Shown: positions 1 through 6,428, numbered from the stretch's first letter. The stretch is 14,964 bases of DNA from Roseiarcus sp049514155 (GCF_049514155.1 NZ_JBEKVH010000100.1:1-14964); one strand, 5' to 3'. Notes: generated by a model not told the origin, from the letters alone. Numbers and translations are program-made.

Positions 1-1094
1 CGGTCGGTCAGCGCGATGCCGCAGTTCGAGCCGTCGAACAGCGACACGTGGGTCTGGCGCGCGTTGGCCGGCAGCGTCGCCGGATCGACGGCGAAACCGT
101 GGTTCATCGACACGATCTCGACCTTGTTGGTGGTGAAGTCCTTCACCGGATGGTTCGCGCCGTGATGGCCCTGCGGCATCTTCAGCGTCTTTGCGCCGAC
201 CGCCAGGCCGAGCATCTGGTGGCCGAGGCAGATGCCGAAGATGGGGAGGCGCGTGTCGAGCAGCGCCTTGATCGTCGGCACGGCGTATTTGCCGGTCTCG
301 GCCGGATCGCCGGGCCCGTTCGACAGGAAGACGCCGTCCGGCTTCAACGCCAGGATCTCGTCGGCGGTCGCGGTCGCCGGGACGACGGTCACCGCGCAGC
401 CGCAGTCGCTGAGCAGCCGCAGGATGTTGCGCTTGATGCCGTAATCGATCGCGACGACCCGGTAGTCGGCGGCGCCTTCGCGCCGGCCGTAGCCGCGCTC
501 GGGAATCCAGCTCGTCTCGTCCCAGTCGAACCGCTGCGCCGTCGTCACTTCCGGCACCAGGTCGAGGCCGTTCATGCCCGGCCAGGCCTTCGCCCGGGCG
601 GTCAGCGCGGCGCGGTCGAATTGACCGTCGGGATCATGGGCGATGACGGCATTGGGCATGCCGGACTCGCGGATCATCGCCGTCAGCGCGCGCGTGTCGA
701 CGCCGGTCAGGCCGATGATTCCGCGCGCCCGCAGCCAATCGTCGAGCCGCCTTGTGGCGCGATGGTTCGAGGCTTCGCCGATCTCGGCGTGGAAGATCGC
801 GCCGAGCGCGCCGGCCGAGGCGGCGAGATTGACGGTCTCGATATCCTCCTCGTTCACGCCGACGACGCCGATGTGGGGGAAGGTGAAAGTGATGATCTGG
901 CCGGCGTAGGACGGGTCGGTGAGGATCTCTTCATAGCCGGTCATCGCCGTGTTGAAGCACACTTCGCCGACCGCCGAGCCGGTCGCGCCGACGCCGAAAC
1001 CCTCGACGATCTTGCCGTCGGCGAGCGCGAGCAGGGCGGTCGGCCGGCGCACGCGCCAGCCCGACGGCGCTTCGCCTTGAATCCGACCGCTCAT
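1..1094 (-). CDS. carA: Carbamoyl-phosphate synthase small subunit (glutaminase), 3' end off the window
   Basis: CarA hydrolyses glutamine and passes ammonia to CarB, which makes carbamoyl phosphate for pyrimidine and arginine synthesis in the cytoplasm. The minus-strand frame is open for 364 codons from the ATG at 1094 to the left edge. Residues 1 to about 180 form the small-chain N-terminal domain (early motifs ALLALADGKIVEG and MTGYEEILTDPSY). The class I glutamine amidotransferase domain starts near residue 215 (IDYGIKRNILR), followed by SNGPGDP near 258 and the nucleophile Cys289 in GICLGHQMLG. The HPE part of the triad lies beyond the edge, so roughly the last 20-40 residues are missing. 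Neither start has a strong Shine-Dalgarno; an in-frame ATG at 1121 would add nine residues but sits almost at the predicted transcription start, so 1094 is preferred. carB is not in view. Identity is very secure; only the start is uncertain. Confidence 0.95.
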   Translation of the reverse strand, partial: MSGRIQGEAPSGWRVRRPTALLALADGKIVEGFGVGATGSAVGEVCFNTAMTGYEEILTDPSYAGQIITFTFPHIGVVGVNEEDIETVNLAASAGALGAIFHAEIGEASNHRATRRLDDWLRARGIIGLTGVDTRALTAMIRESGMPNAVIAHDPDGQFDRAALTARAKAWPGMNGLDLVPEVTTAQRFDWDETSWIPERGYGRREGAADYRVVAIDYGIKRNILRLLSDCGCAVTVVPATATADEILALKPDGVFLSNGPGDPAETGKYAVPTIKALLDTRLPIFGICLGHQMLGLAVGAKTLKMPQGHHGANHPVKDFTTNKVEIVSMNHGFAVDPATLPANARQTHVSLFDGSNCGIALTD

Positions 1095-1129
1095 TTGACT
1101 AGAAGGTGTCGCGCCTGACATGGGCCAGT

Positions 1130-1158
1130 GCTTAAGCGTGGCCGCCCGGGCGCGTCAA
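1130..1158 (-). promoter_or_regulatory. Predicted sigma70-type promoter of carA
   Basis: On the minus strand TTGACG (1158-1153) matches the -35 consensus at five of six positions. It is followed after 16-17 bases by CTTAAG or TTAAGC (1136-1130) as a moderate -10. Transcription would start around 1123, leaving a leader of about 30 nt before the ATG at 1094. This is inference from sequence only; no operator or attenuator is visible. Confidence 0.5.
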
Positions 1159-1192
1159 GCCGCGGCGGAACGCGGCAGTCTCCAGAGGAACC

Positions 1193-1660
1193 ATGGCCGA
1201 AACGATTGCATTGCGCGACTCTGTGTCGGCGCAAATGAAAGCGGCGATGAAAGCCGGCGACAAGACGCGGGTCGGCGCGCTGCGCCTGGTCATCGCGGCG
1301 TTGAAAGACCGGGAAATCGAAGCGCGCGGGTCCGGCAAGATCGTCAGCCGCGCCGACGAGCTGGCGCTGCTGACGAAAATGGTGAAATCGCGCCAGGAAT
1401 CGCTGGCGATCTACCAGCAGGCCAAACGCAAGGATCTCGCCGACCAGGAAAGCGCCGAGATCGCCATCATCAGCGAATACTTGCCCAAGCAGCTCGACGA
1501 AGCCCAGGTGACGGCGGCGGCCAAGGCGGCGATCGCCGAGACCGGCGCGGCCAGCTTGCGCGACATGGGCAAGGTCGTCAGCGCGCTGAAAGAGCGCTAT
1601 CCCGGCCAGATGGACTTCGCCAAGGCGAGCGCGATCGTCAAGGCGCTGCTGACCGCTTAA
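1193..1660 (+). CDS. GatB/YqeY domain-containing protein
   Basis: A 155-residue soluble protein matching the YqeY family over its whole length. YqeY is a helical domain also found at the C-terminus of the GatB subunit of Glu-tRNA(Gln)/Asp-tRNA(Asn) amidotransferase, where it contacts tRNA. The role of the stand-alone protein is not settled. Typical features are the N-terminal LRDSVSAQMKAAMKAGDKTR, the stretch AIYQQAKRKDLADQE near residues 75-90, IISEYLPKQL near 98-107, and the C-terminal half SLRDMGKVVSALKERYPGQMD. The start is supported by an AGAGGA Shine-Dalgarno just upstream. It is divergent from carA with 98 bp between. The carA/yqeY pairing is frequent in alphaproteobacteria, often with dnaG and rpoD next, but ubiK follows here instead. 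A GCGCCG/CGGCGC hairpin at 1683-1701 has no T-run and is not called a terminator. Confidence 0.93.
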   Translation: MAETIALRDSVSAQMKAAMKAGDKTRVGALRLVIAALKDREIEARGSGKIVSRADELALLTKMVKSRQESLAIYQQAKRKDLADQESAEIAIISEYLPKQLDEAQVTAAAKAAIAETGAASLRDMGKVVSALKERYPGQMDFAKASAIVKALLTA

Positions 1661-1740
1661 GGCTGCGACAGGAGCGCCGCTTGCGCCGCCGCGAACGGCG
1701 CGCCACATAGCCAAGCGCGGGGCTTTTTCGGAGTGTCGTC

Positions 1741-2001
1741 ATGCCTCAGACCAGCGGCCGCCTGTTCGACGATTTGTCGCGCCTGATCACCGACGCCGCC
1801 GGGCTCGCCGAGGGCGCGCGACGCGAGGTCGAGACTGTCGTGAAGGCGCAATTCGAGCGCCTGCTCGCCGGCATGGACGTCGTGACGCGCGAAGAGTTCG
1901 AGGCGGTCAAGGACATGGCGGCCAAGGCGCGGAGCGAAAACGAGGCCCTGGCGGCGCGGATCGCGGCGCTGGAAGCCAAGCTCGGCGGCGACCAGCCGTA
2001 A
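1741..2001 (+). CDS. ubiK: UbiK (YqiC/BMFP family) ubiquinone biosynthesis accessory factor
   Basis: An 86-residue protein of the YqiC/BMFP family. In E. coli UbiK binds UbiJ and lipids and helps the soluble Ubi complex make ubiquinone under aerobic conditions. The N-terminal half is an amphipathic region (GRLFDDLSRLITDAAGLAEGA, residues about 6-26), followed by the conserved REVETVVKAQFERLLAGMDVVTREEF region. The C-terminal 30 residues form a coiled coil (EALAARIAALEAKL), the segment used for trimerisation in this family. Length and domain order are normal. A GGAG Shine-Dalgarno lies about 9 nt before the ATG. It sits 80 bp after the YqeY gene on the same strand, so cotranscription is possible. 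Function is transferred by family resemblance. Confidence 0.88.
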   Translation: MPQTSGRLFDDLSRLITDAAGLAEGARREVETVVKAQFERLLAGMDVVTREEFEAVKDMAAKARSENEALAARIAALEAKLGGDQP

Positions 2002-2018
2002 TTCTCGGATTTTACCCG

Positions 2019-2159
2019 GATTCCGGCCACGCGATTGATTCGCCTCGCTGATTCTGTGGACGGCGCCGCGCCGTGGGTTTACCGCGGACCGCGAATCATC
2101 GAATCTCGCGAGCGCTCGGGCGGTTAAGACGCGTCAGGCCCGCGCAAGCGATCAGACTC
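2019..2159. promoter_or_regulatory. Cluster of six GANTC (CcrM-type) methylation sites
   Basis: The ubiK-ybjN spacer (2002-2230) holds GATTC at 2019, 2037 and 2050, GAATC at 2093 and 2101, and GACTC at 2155. That is six GANTC sites in 141 bp, where composition predicts fewer than one. GANTC is the target of the cell-cycle methyltransferase CcrM in alphaproteobacteria, and clusters can mark methylation-sensitive promoters. The sites are directly visible; the regulatory role, probably on the downstream YbjN gene, is inference. No CtrA dyad or good DnaA box was found with them. Nothing else in this spacer is recognisable. Confidence 0.45.
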
Positions 2160-2230
2160 AATCCTAGGCTGACCGCCGTTCCCCGCGCCTAAGCGTCGAT
2201 CCCAATCGCCACAGCCACGGAACCCCGTCG

Positions 2231-2734
2231 ATGATCGCTGACGAAAACACGGTTCTCGATCGCCCCGAACACCCGGTCGACGTCGTCGAGCGGTTGGCGT
2301 CGATGAACGACTGGGCCTTCGACCGCGCCGACGAAGACGAGATTTCGATGCTCGTCGCCGGCGCCTGGGCGCAATACGAGGTCTCGTTCACCTGGCTGCC
2401 GGCGATCGAGTCGCTGCATGTGAGCTGCTCGTTCGACCTCAAGGTTCCCGAACGGCGGCGCAGCGAAATCGTGACTTTGGTGCAGCTGATCAACGCGCAA
2501 TTGTGGATCGGCCATTTCGACATCTGGACCCGCGACGACATCGTCATGTTCCGCCACGCCCATTGCCTGGCCGGCGGCGCGCAGCCGAGCGACGTCCAGT
2601 GCCGCACCATCGTCGAAGCGGCGCTGACCGCCTGCGAGAATTATTTCCAGGCGTTCCAGTTCGTGCTGTGGGCCGGCCGCAGCGCCCGCGAGGCGATGGA
2701 CCTCGCCGTGTTCGAGACCAAGGGCACCGCGTGA
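2231..2734 (+). CDS. YbjN domain-containing protein
   Basis: A 167-residue protein of the YbjN family, whose fold resembles type III secretion chaperones. E. coli YbjN has been linked to stress tolerance and motility; the alphaproteobacterial members have no firm function. The protein shows the family pattern: an N-terminal helix (VDVVERLASMNDWAFDRAD, about residues 16-34), a beta sheet (ISMLVAGAWAQYEVSFTW), the LHVSCSFDLKVPERRRSEI segment, then LVQLINAQLWIGHFDIW and a C-terminal helix ENYFQAFQFVLWAG. No signal peptide or membrane span is present. The start has only a weak purine stretch upstream (ACGGA, about 9 nt). It lies 229 bp after ubiK, behind the GANTC cluster. In many Hyphomicrobiales a ybjN-like gene is followed by proC; here it is followed by a low-GC region instead. 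Confidence 0.88.
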   Translation: MIADENTVLDRPEHPVDVVERLASMNDWAFDRADEDEISMLVAGAWAQYEVSFTWLPAIESLHVSCSFDLKVPERRRSEIVTLVQLINAQLWIGHFDIWTRDDIVMFRHAHCLAGGAQPSDVQCRTIVEAALTACENYFQAFQFVLWAGRSAREAMDLAVFETKGTA

Positions 2735-2825
2735 GGCCGCCGCCCGCGAATTCGGGCGACAATTCAGGTAAGCGCAGAAGCGAAATCAAAGCGATAGGCG
2801 CCAAATGACGCGCGCATGCGCGGCG

Positions 2826-2844
2826 CAGTATATACATGATACTG
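2826..2844. promoter_or_regulatory. Perfect 6+6 bp dyad in an AT-rich pocket, possible operator
   Basis: CAGTAT (2826-2831) and ATACTG (2839-2844) are exact inverted repeats around a 7-nt spacer. They lie in the AT-richest patch of the region between the YbjN gene and the small minus-strand genes. The geometry fits a helix-turn-helix binding site, but no start codon with support follows on either strand. The rest of 2735-2951 shows no gene; a hairpin CGCCCG/CGGGCG at 2741-2758, just after the YbjN stop, lacks a T-run. Confidence 0.2.
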
Positions 2845-2951
2845 AAGTTATATCGGCCCCAGCTGCTCGCCGCAGTGCAAAGCGCAATGTGTTCCGCAGT
2901 AGCGTCTCAATTTGAATATTGGAGCGCTCGACGTGCGCTCGCGAAACGGGC

Positions 2952-3152
2952 CTAACGGCGAGCTTTGGCTTTTTGCCGGTGAGTCGGCTCGGCTGGCGCG
3001 GAAATCGGCCCAAACGCTGCGTCGTAAACGCCAGAAAGCGGGGCGACGAACGATCTGAGCGCCACGTTCGCCTGCTCGCGGATATAGCGCCTATCGACTA
3101 CGACAGTCTCGCTAGGGCGGGTGCGAGAGGTTTCGGCGGGCTCTTCGGTCAT
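2952..3152 (-). CDS. Hypothetical protein, 66 residues, second gene of a small two-gene unit
   Basis: Not recognised. The ATG at 3152 begins five bases after the TGA of the 88-residue membrane-protein gene, with a GGAG stretch about 12 nt upstream. The close spacing is the main argument for a real gene. The product is soluble-looking: an acidic, disordered N-terminus (MTEEPAETSRTRPSE), a central stretch RRYIREQANVALRSFVAPLS that could be an amphipathic helix (about residues 21-40), then GVYDAAFGPI and a basic tail (RQKAKARR). A TTG at 3170 in the same frame would add six residues but would overlap the upstream gene. Local G+C is low for the window. The antisense frame on the plus strand is also open, so coding status remains moderate. 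No function is proposed. Confidence 0.45.
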   Translation of the reverse strand: MTEEPAETSRTRPSETVVVDRRYIREQANVALRSFVAPLSGVYDAAFGPISAPAEPTHRQKAKARR

Positions 3153-3157
3153 GGCTT

Positions 3158-3424
3158 TCACTCGCTCCAAAGGCCTCTTACGAGCCTAATGGCTTCCGAC
3201 AAGATGAACAACCCGAAACAGATCAAGTCGATCCCGAACAGCGCCATTTCGGCGTATTCTCCCGTCGTCTCGACCCAACCCGGGACGATGCCATCACAAG
3301 CCTTAACGATCACTGATATGATGACGGCGGCCCCGAAGACAATAAGGAAGCCAATTGATCCGACGCACACGTGAATCGCGAAATCCACAATCGGCTTCAA
3401 ATTTTTCGGAAATTCAAAAGACAT
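3158..3424 (-). CDS. Hypothetical small membrane protein, 88 residues, two transmembrane segments
   Basis: Not assigned to a family. The start at 3424 has a good Shine-Dalgarno (GAGGGG, about 5 nt before the ATG). A longer reading from upstream would pass through arginine-rich shadow sequence. The protein has a short charged N-terminus (MSFEFPKNLKP), a first hydrophobic segment around residues 13-41 (HVCVGSIGFLIVFGAAVIIS), a loop with two acidic residues (VETTGEYAE), and a second hydrophobic segment around 60-76 (ALFGIDLICFGLFIL). It ends in a basic amphipathic tail (EAIRLVRGLWSE). Two helices with both ends on the same side are expected in the inner membrane. G+C over 3181-3420 is 122/240 by hand count, well below neighbours such as rpmF, which suggests acquired or lineage-specific DNA. 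It is divergent from rpmF with 216 bp between; that spacer shows no other gene. Confidence 0.6.
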   Translation of the reverse strand: MSFEFPKNLKPIVDFAIHVCVGSIGFLIVFGAAVIISVIVKACDGIVPGWVETTGEYAEMALFGIDLICFGLFILSEAIRLVRGLWSE

Positions 3425-3640
3425 CGCCGCCCCTCGGCACTTAATACGTGAGCATCGCGCGAAATCGATGTAAATTGCAACCGGTTCAGCCGACGCAGCC
3501 CAAAGTCTCGAACTGAGGCCTCTGCCTGCTCGGTTCCAGGCTGGCGTTCGCGCGCGTTTGCGTGTAAGAGCCGCGCTTCCCGTTTCCTTTCGCGCTCGGC
3601 GAGGCCGCCGGTCGCCGCTTGATTGGCTGGAGTTGTAAAG

Positions 3641-3835
3641 ATGGCTGTTCCGAGACGCAAAACCTCGCCCTCGCGCCGCGGCATGCGCCGTTCGGCCGAC
3701 GCGCTCAAGGCGCCGACCTATGTCGAGGACAAGGATTCCGGCGAGCTGCGCCGTCCCCATCACGTCGACCTGAAGAGCGGGATGTACAAGGGCCGCCAGG
3801 TGCTCAAGCCGAAGACGCCCGCCGTCGAGGCGTGA
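3641..3835 (+). CDS. rpmF: 50S ribosomal protein L32
   Basis: A 64-residue basic protein that matches bL32 end to end, a component of the large ribosomal subunit near the peptidyl-transferase region. The N-terminus MAVPRRKTSPSRRGMRRS, the central YVEDKDSGELRRPHHVDL and the C-terminal GMYKGRQVLKPK are the typical alphaproteobacterial form. It has no cysteines, so it is the zinc-free type. The ATG at 3641 is preferred over one at 3623 because the family begins with MAVP and a TGGAG Shine-Dalgarno lies 9 nt upstream of it. In many Hyphomicrobiales rpmF is next to mtgA; here mtgA is about 9 kb away. The gene ends 28 bp before a strong hairpin terminator. Confidence 0.97.
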   Translation: MAVPRRKTSPSRRGMRRSADALKAPTYVEDKDSGELRRPHHVDLKSGMYKGRQVLKPKTPAVEA

Positions 3836-3860
3836 GCGCTTCGTCCCCACGACGGATTTC

Positions 3861-3890
3861 AGCAAGGCCGGCGCCGTCGCCGGCCTTTTG
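3861..3890. terminator. Probable bidirectional rho-independent terminator between rpmF and the EamA gene
   Basis: AAGGCCGGCG (3864-3873) pairs perfectly with CGCCGGCCTT (3878-3887) around the loop CCGT, and TTTT (3886-3889) closes the plus strand side. The A-residues on the left give a short T-run for minus-strand transcripts. It sits between two convergent genes, right after the rpmF stop and ten bases beyond the stop of the transporter gene. Confidence 0.8.
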
Positions 3891-3899
3891 CTGTGGCGC

Positions 3900-4790
3900 T
3901 CACCCGCGTCTCGTCGCGACCACCGCGCCGCCGACGATCAGCGCGCAGGCCGCGCCGAGCGAGAGCGTCGCCGGCGCGAAGCCGGCGGCGACCAGGATCA
4001 GCGTCGACAGCACCGGCGCGGCGTAGGCGGCGACGCCGAGCAGACGGATGTCGCCATGCTTGACGCCGAAGTCCCAGACATAAAAGGCGAGGCCGACCGG
4101 GCCGAGCCCGAGGCCGACGATCGCCGCCCATTGCGCCGCTCCCGCCGGCGCGACATTGGTCTCGAAGGCGAAATGGCAGAGCGCGGCGAGCGCGGCGGTC
4201 GCGACGCAGAAGCCGGCGACCGCTTCCGTCGGCGCGGCTTTCAGCTTTCGCGACAGCACCGAATAGCTCGACCAGACGAAGGCGCAGGCGAGCGCCAGCG
4301 CGTAGCCCGACAGCACGCGCGGATCGATCGCCGCGAGGGAGAAGCCGCCCGCCTTGCCGGCGAACAGGGTCGCCGCGCCGGCGAAGCCGAGCGCCGCGCC
4401 GACGAGGTGGCGCAGCCGTAGCCGCTCGCCGGGCAATAGCGCCGAGAACAGCACGATCAGCAGCGGCCACAGATAGGCGATCAGGCTCGCTTCCGCCGGC
4501 GGCGCGCGGTTCAAGGCGGCGAAATAGAGCGCGTGGTAGCCGAACAGGCCGCCGACCCCGACCATCCACACCGGCCACGGCTGGACCAGCGCCGCGAGCC
4601 GGCCGCGTGAGGCCGCGTAGACGAAGCCGAGGCCGCCGCCGATGGCGAAAGTCAGCGCCGCCAGCTCGAACGGCGGAATCGCGCCGGCGGACGCCGTCAG
4701 CAGCGCCAGAACCGACCACAGCGCGATGGCGCCGAGGCCGACCAGGGTCGCGGCGGGCGAAGCGGCGGATTGGGCTTTCTCGCGCGTCAT
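3900..4790 (-). CDS. EamA/DMT superfamily transporter (YddG-like exporter possible)
   Basis: A 296-residue inner-membrane protein with about ten hydrophobic helices in two EamA repeats, the normal length for the drug/metabolite transporter superfamily. The first repeat covers about residues 14-146 (GLGAIALWSVLALLT; the signature APPAEASLIAYLWPLLIVLF near 96-115, followed by GERLRLRHLVGAALGF). The second begins near 158 (SGYALALACAFVWSSYSVLSRKL) and ends with LIVGGAVVATRRG. The PPAEASLIAYLWPLLIV stretch and overall length resemble YddG-type aromatic amino acid exporters, but substrate cannot be read from sequence. The start at 4790 has only a weak ribosome-binding stretch. It converges on rpmF and diverges from hisC; no pathway link to either is evident. 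The 359-bp gap 4791-5149 holds a palindromic element and a possible hisC promoter, nothing else recognisable. Confidence 0.9.
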   Translation of the reverse strand: MTREKAQSAASPAATLVGLGAIALWSVLALLTASAGAIPPFELAALTFAIGGGLGFVYAASRGRLAALVQPWPVWMVGVGGLFGYHALYFAALNRAPPAEASLIAYLWPLLIVLFSALLPGERLRLRHLVGAALGFAGAATLFAGKAGGFSLAAIDPRVLSGYALALACAFVWSSYSVLSRKLKAAPTEAVAGFCVATAALAALCHFAFETNVAPAGAAQWAAIVGLGLGPVGLAFYVWDFGVKHGDIRLLGVAAYAAPVLSTLILVAAGFAPATLSLGAACALIVGGAVVATRRG

Positions 4791-4857
4791 GGACCGGCTG
4801 GGTAGCAGGCCCTAGGTTGAAGCGAAAGGCGCGAAGAACCGCGATCGAACCTCCTCC

Positions 4858-4953
4858 GTCACGCCCGGACTTGATCCGGGCGCCCAGGTGGAGGCGGTTG
4901 TGATTGGTCTGCCGCGTCCCGTCCTGGATGCGCGGCTCAAGGCCGCGCACGAC
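4858..4953. repeat. Two-hairpin palindromic element (REPIN-like), copy 1
   Basis: The left half is an 8-bp stem CGCCCGGA/TCCGGGCG with loop CTTGA (4862-4882). The right half is TGCGCGGC/GCCGCGCA with loop TCAAG (4929-4949), the mirror orientation. Both halves are bordered by GTC on the outside and CCAG/CTGG on the inside. The two stems differ in sequence but each is fully paired. The element lies in the divergent gap between the EamA gene and hisC and shares its design with those at 10051 and 12462. Confidence 0.8.
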
Positions 4954-5076
4954 GCGGGAAAAATTGCGCGTGCAGGGACGAGGGCTGCGCCGGCGGCAAA
5001 TGATTCCGGGCGCACGCTCTAGCGATCTGCTGGGCGGTGACGCGGTCTGCAGAGGCGGCCGCGGCGTCGCGCCTGC

Positions 5077-5105
5077 TTTTTCGCCCTCCGGCGCCGTGCG
5101 ATAAT
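5077..5105 (+). promoter_or_regulatory. Possible hisC promoter
   Basis: GATAAT (5100-5105) is one mismatch from the -10 consensus and lies about 45 bp before the hisC ATG. A weak -35 candidate, TTTTTC (5077-5082), sits 17 bases upstream. Only the -10 is convincing. Confidence 0.28.
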
Positions 5106-5149
5106 TGTTTCCGCCGCCGCGCGGTCGAAATCTTCCTACGGGACTCACG

Positions 5150-6220
5150 ATGAACCGCTTCTGGAACCCGCTGGTGGCCGAGCTCACCCCTTATGCGCCG
5201 GGCGAGCAGCCGTGCGTCGCCGATCTAGTCAAGCTCAACACCAACGAGAGCCCGCTCGGCCCTTCGCCGCGCGTGCTGGAGGCGATCCGCGCCGCGGCGA
5301 CCGACGCCCTGCGGCTCTACCCCGACTACGAGGCGACCGCCCTGCGCGCGACTTTGGCGGCCTATCACGGGCTGACGCCGGATCAGGTCCTGGTCGGCAA
5401 CGGTTCCGACGAAGTGCTCGCCTTCGTTTTCGTCGCGCTGCTGAAGCACGAGGCGCCGCTGCTGCTTCCCGACGTCACCTACAGCTTCTATCCCGCCTAT
5501 TGCCGGCTGTTCGGAATCCGCGCCGAGACCGTCCCGCTCGACGCGTCGATGCGGGTCCATGTCGCCGACTATCGCCGTCCGGGCGGCGCGATCATTCTGT
5601 CCAACCCCAACGCGCCGACCGGCATTGCGCTGCCGCGGGCCGCGATCGCGCGGCTGCTCGCCGATCACCCCGACCAGCCGGTGGTGATCGACGAGGCCTA
5701 TGTCGACTTCGGCGCCGAAACCGCGATCCCGCTGATCAAGGCGCATCCGAACCTGCTCGTCGTGCAGACGATGTCGAAGTCGCGCGCGCTCGCCGGCCTG
5801 CGGGTCGGCTACGCGCTCGGCGATGCGGGGCTGATCGAGGGGTTGCGACGGGTGAAGGACAGCTTCAATTCCTATCCGCTCGACCGCTTGGCGCAGGCGG
5901 GCGCGGTCGCGGCGATCGAGGACGAAGCCTATTTCCAGGCGAGCCGCGCAATGGTGATGGGCAATCGCGAGAGGCTCAGCGCCGGCCTCGCCGCTCTCGG
6001 CTTCTCGGTTTTGCCGTCGTCGGCCAATTTCGTCTTCGCCCGCCACGAAAAGCGCGGCGGCGCCGAACTGGCGGCCGCGCTGCGCGCGCGGGCGGTGCTG
6101 GCGCGCCACTTCGCCGAACCCGAGCGCATCGCGCCCTATCTGCGCATCAGCGTCGGATCGGAGCGCGAGATCGCGCGGCTGCTGTCGGCGCTGGAGGATA
6201 TTCTGAGCGTCGAAGCGTAG
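5150..6220 (+). CDS. hisC: Histidinol-phosphate aminotransferase
   Basis: A 356-residue class I/II PLP aminotransferase that converts imidazole-acetol phosphate and glutamate to histidinol phosphate in histidine synthesis; related enzymes also act on aromatic amino acids. Visible motifs are KLNTNESPLGPSP near residues 28-40, YPDY at 57-60, VGNGSDEVL at 82-90, SNPNAPTG at 151-158, VVIDEAYVDF at 178-187 (Asp181 binds the PLP ring nitrogen) and TMSKSRALAGLRVGY with the Schiff-base Lys210. The late PYLRISVG carries the substrate carboxylate-binding arginine. The ATG at 5150 is chosen because HisC homologues begin just before the FWNPLV stretch; an upstream ATG at 5105 would add a proline/arginine-rich tail with no match. 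It is a lone gene, not in a his operon, and converges on the rimK-like gene across a palindromic repeat. Confidence 0.95.
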   Translation: MNRFWNPLVAELTPYAPGEQPCVADLVKLNTNESPLGPSPRVLEAIRAAATDALRLYPDYEATALRATLAAYHGLTPDQVLVGNGSDEVLAFVFVALLKHEAPLLLPDVTYSFYPAYCRLFGIRAETVPLDASMRVHVADYRRPGGAIILSNPNAPTGIALPRAAIARLLADHPDQPVVIDEAYVDFGAETAIPLIKAHPNLLVVQTMSKSRALAGLRVGYALGDAGLIEGLRRVKDSFNSYPLDRLAQAGAVAAIEDEAYFQASRAMVMGNRERLSAGLAALGFSVLPSSANFVFARHEKRGGAELAAALRARAVLARHFAEPERIAPYLRISVGSEREIARLLSALEDILSVEA

Positions 6221-6247
6221 AGCTATCTGCTTCTTGGCATCCTCGGA

Positions 6248-6365
6248 CCTCATCCTGAGGCGCCCTCGCGTAGCGAGGGCCTCGAAGGACGCTCCGAGGA
6301 CCGCGTCGCCACGCGTTCTGCAACGTCCTTCGACTCGCCGGCTTCGCCGGCGGCTCAGGATGAGG
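6248..6365. repeat. Imperfect palindromic intergenic element between hisC and the RimK-like gene
   Basis: The left arm begins CCTCATCCTGAGG (6248-6260) and ends CGAAGGACG (6283-6291). The right arm begins CGTCCTTCG (6324-6332) and ends CTCAGGATGAGG (6354-6365), so the outer and inner ends are inverted copies. Between them each arm carries its own small hairpin (CCCTCGCGTAGCGAGGG on the left; CGCCGGCTTCGCCGGCG on the right), different in sequence. Elements with these ends are common between genes in alphaproteobacteria. Here it fills most of a 208-bp convergent gap and may act as a terminator for both genes. Confidence 0.8.
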
Positions 6366-6428
6366 ACACGGAAAGAGACGGTCCACCCAAGCGTCGGCGG
6401 TTCGTGATCGTCGCCGCCTCGCCGCCGC

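Noticed and set aside
48..1118. 356-codon plus-strand open frame opposite carA
   Set aside because: Antisense to carA, which has intact GICLGHQMLG and GPGDP motifs; the product is low-complexity.
1683..1701. GCGCCG/CGGCGC hairpin after the YqeY gene as a terminator
   Set aside because: Six-bp stem with no T-run; easily expected by chance at this G+C.
2037..2060. TGTGGA near the GANTC cluster as a DnaA box or replication origin
   Set aside because: Only a partial match to the DnaA consensus, with no second box, AT-rich unwinding region or origin-linked genes.
2786..3013. 75-codon minus-strand frame
   Set aside because: Overlaps the end of the 66-residue gene in another frame, lacks a ribosome site and crosses the AT-rich dyad.
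2919..3374. 151-codon plus-strand frame over the small unknown genes
   Set aside because: No Shine-Dalgarno and no hydrophobic or domain pattern; the minus strand has a ribosome site and two clear membrane segments, so it is preferred, though not proven.
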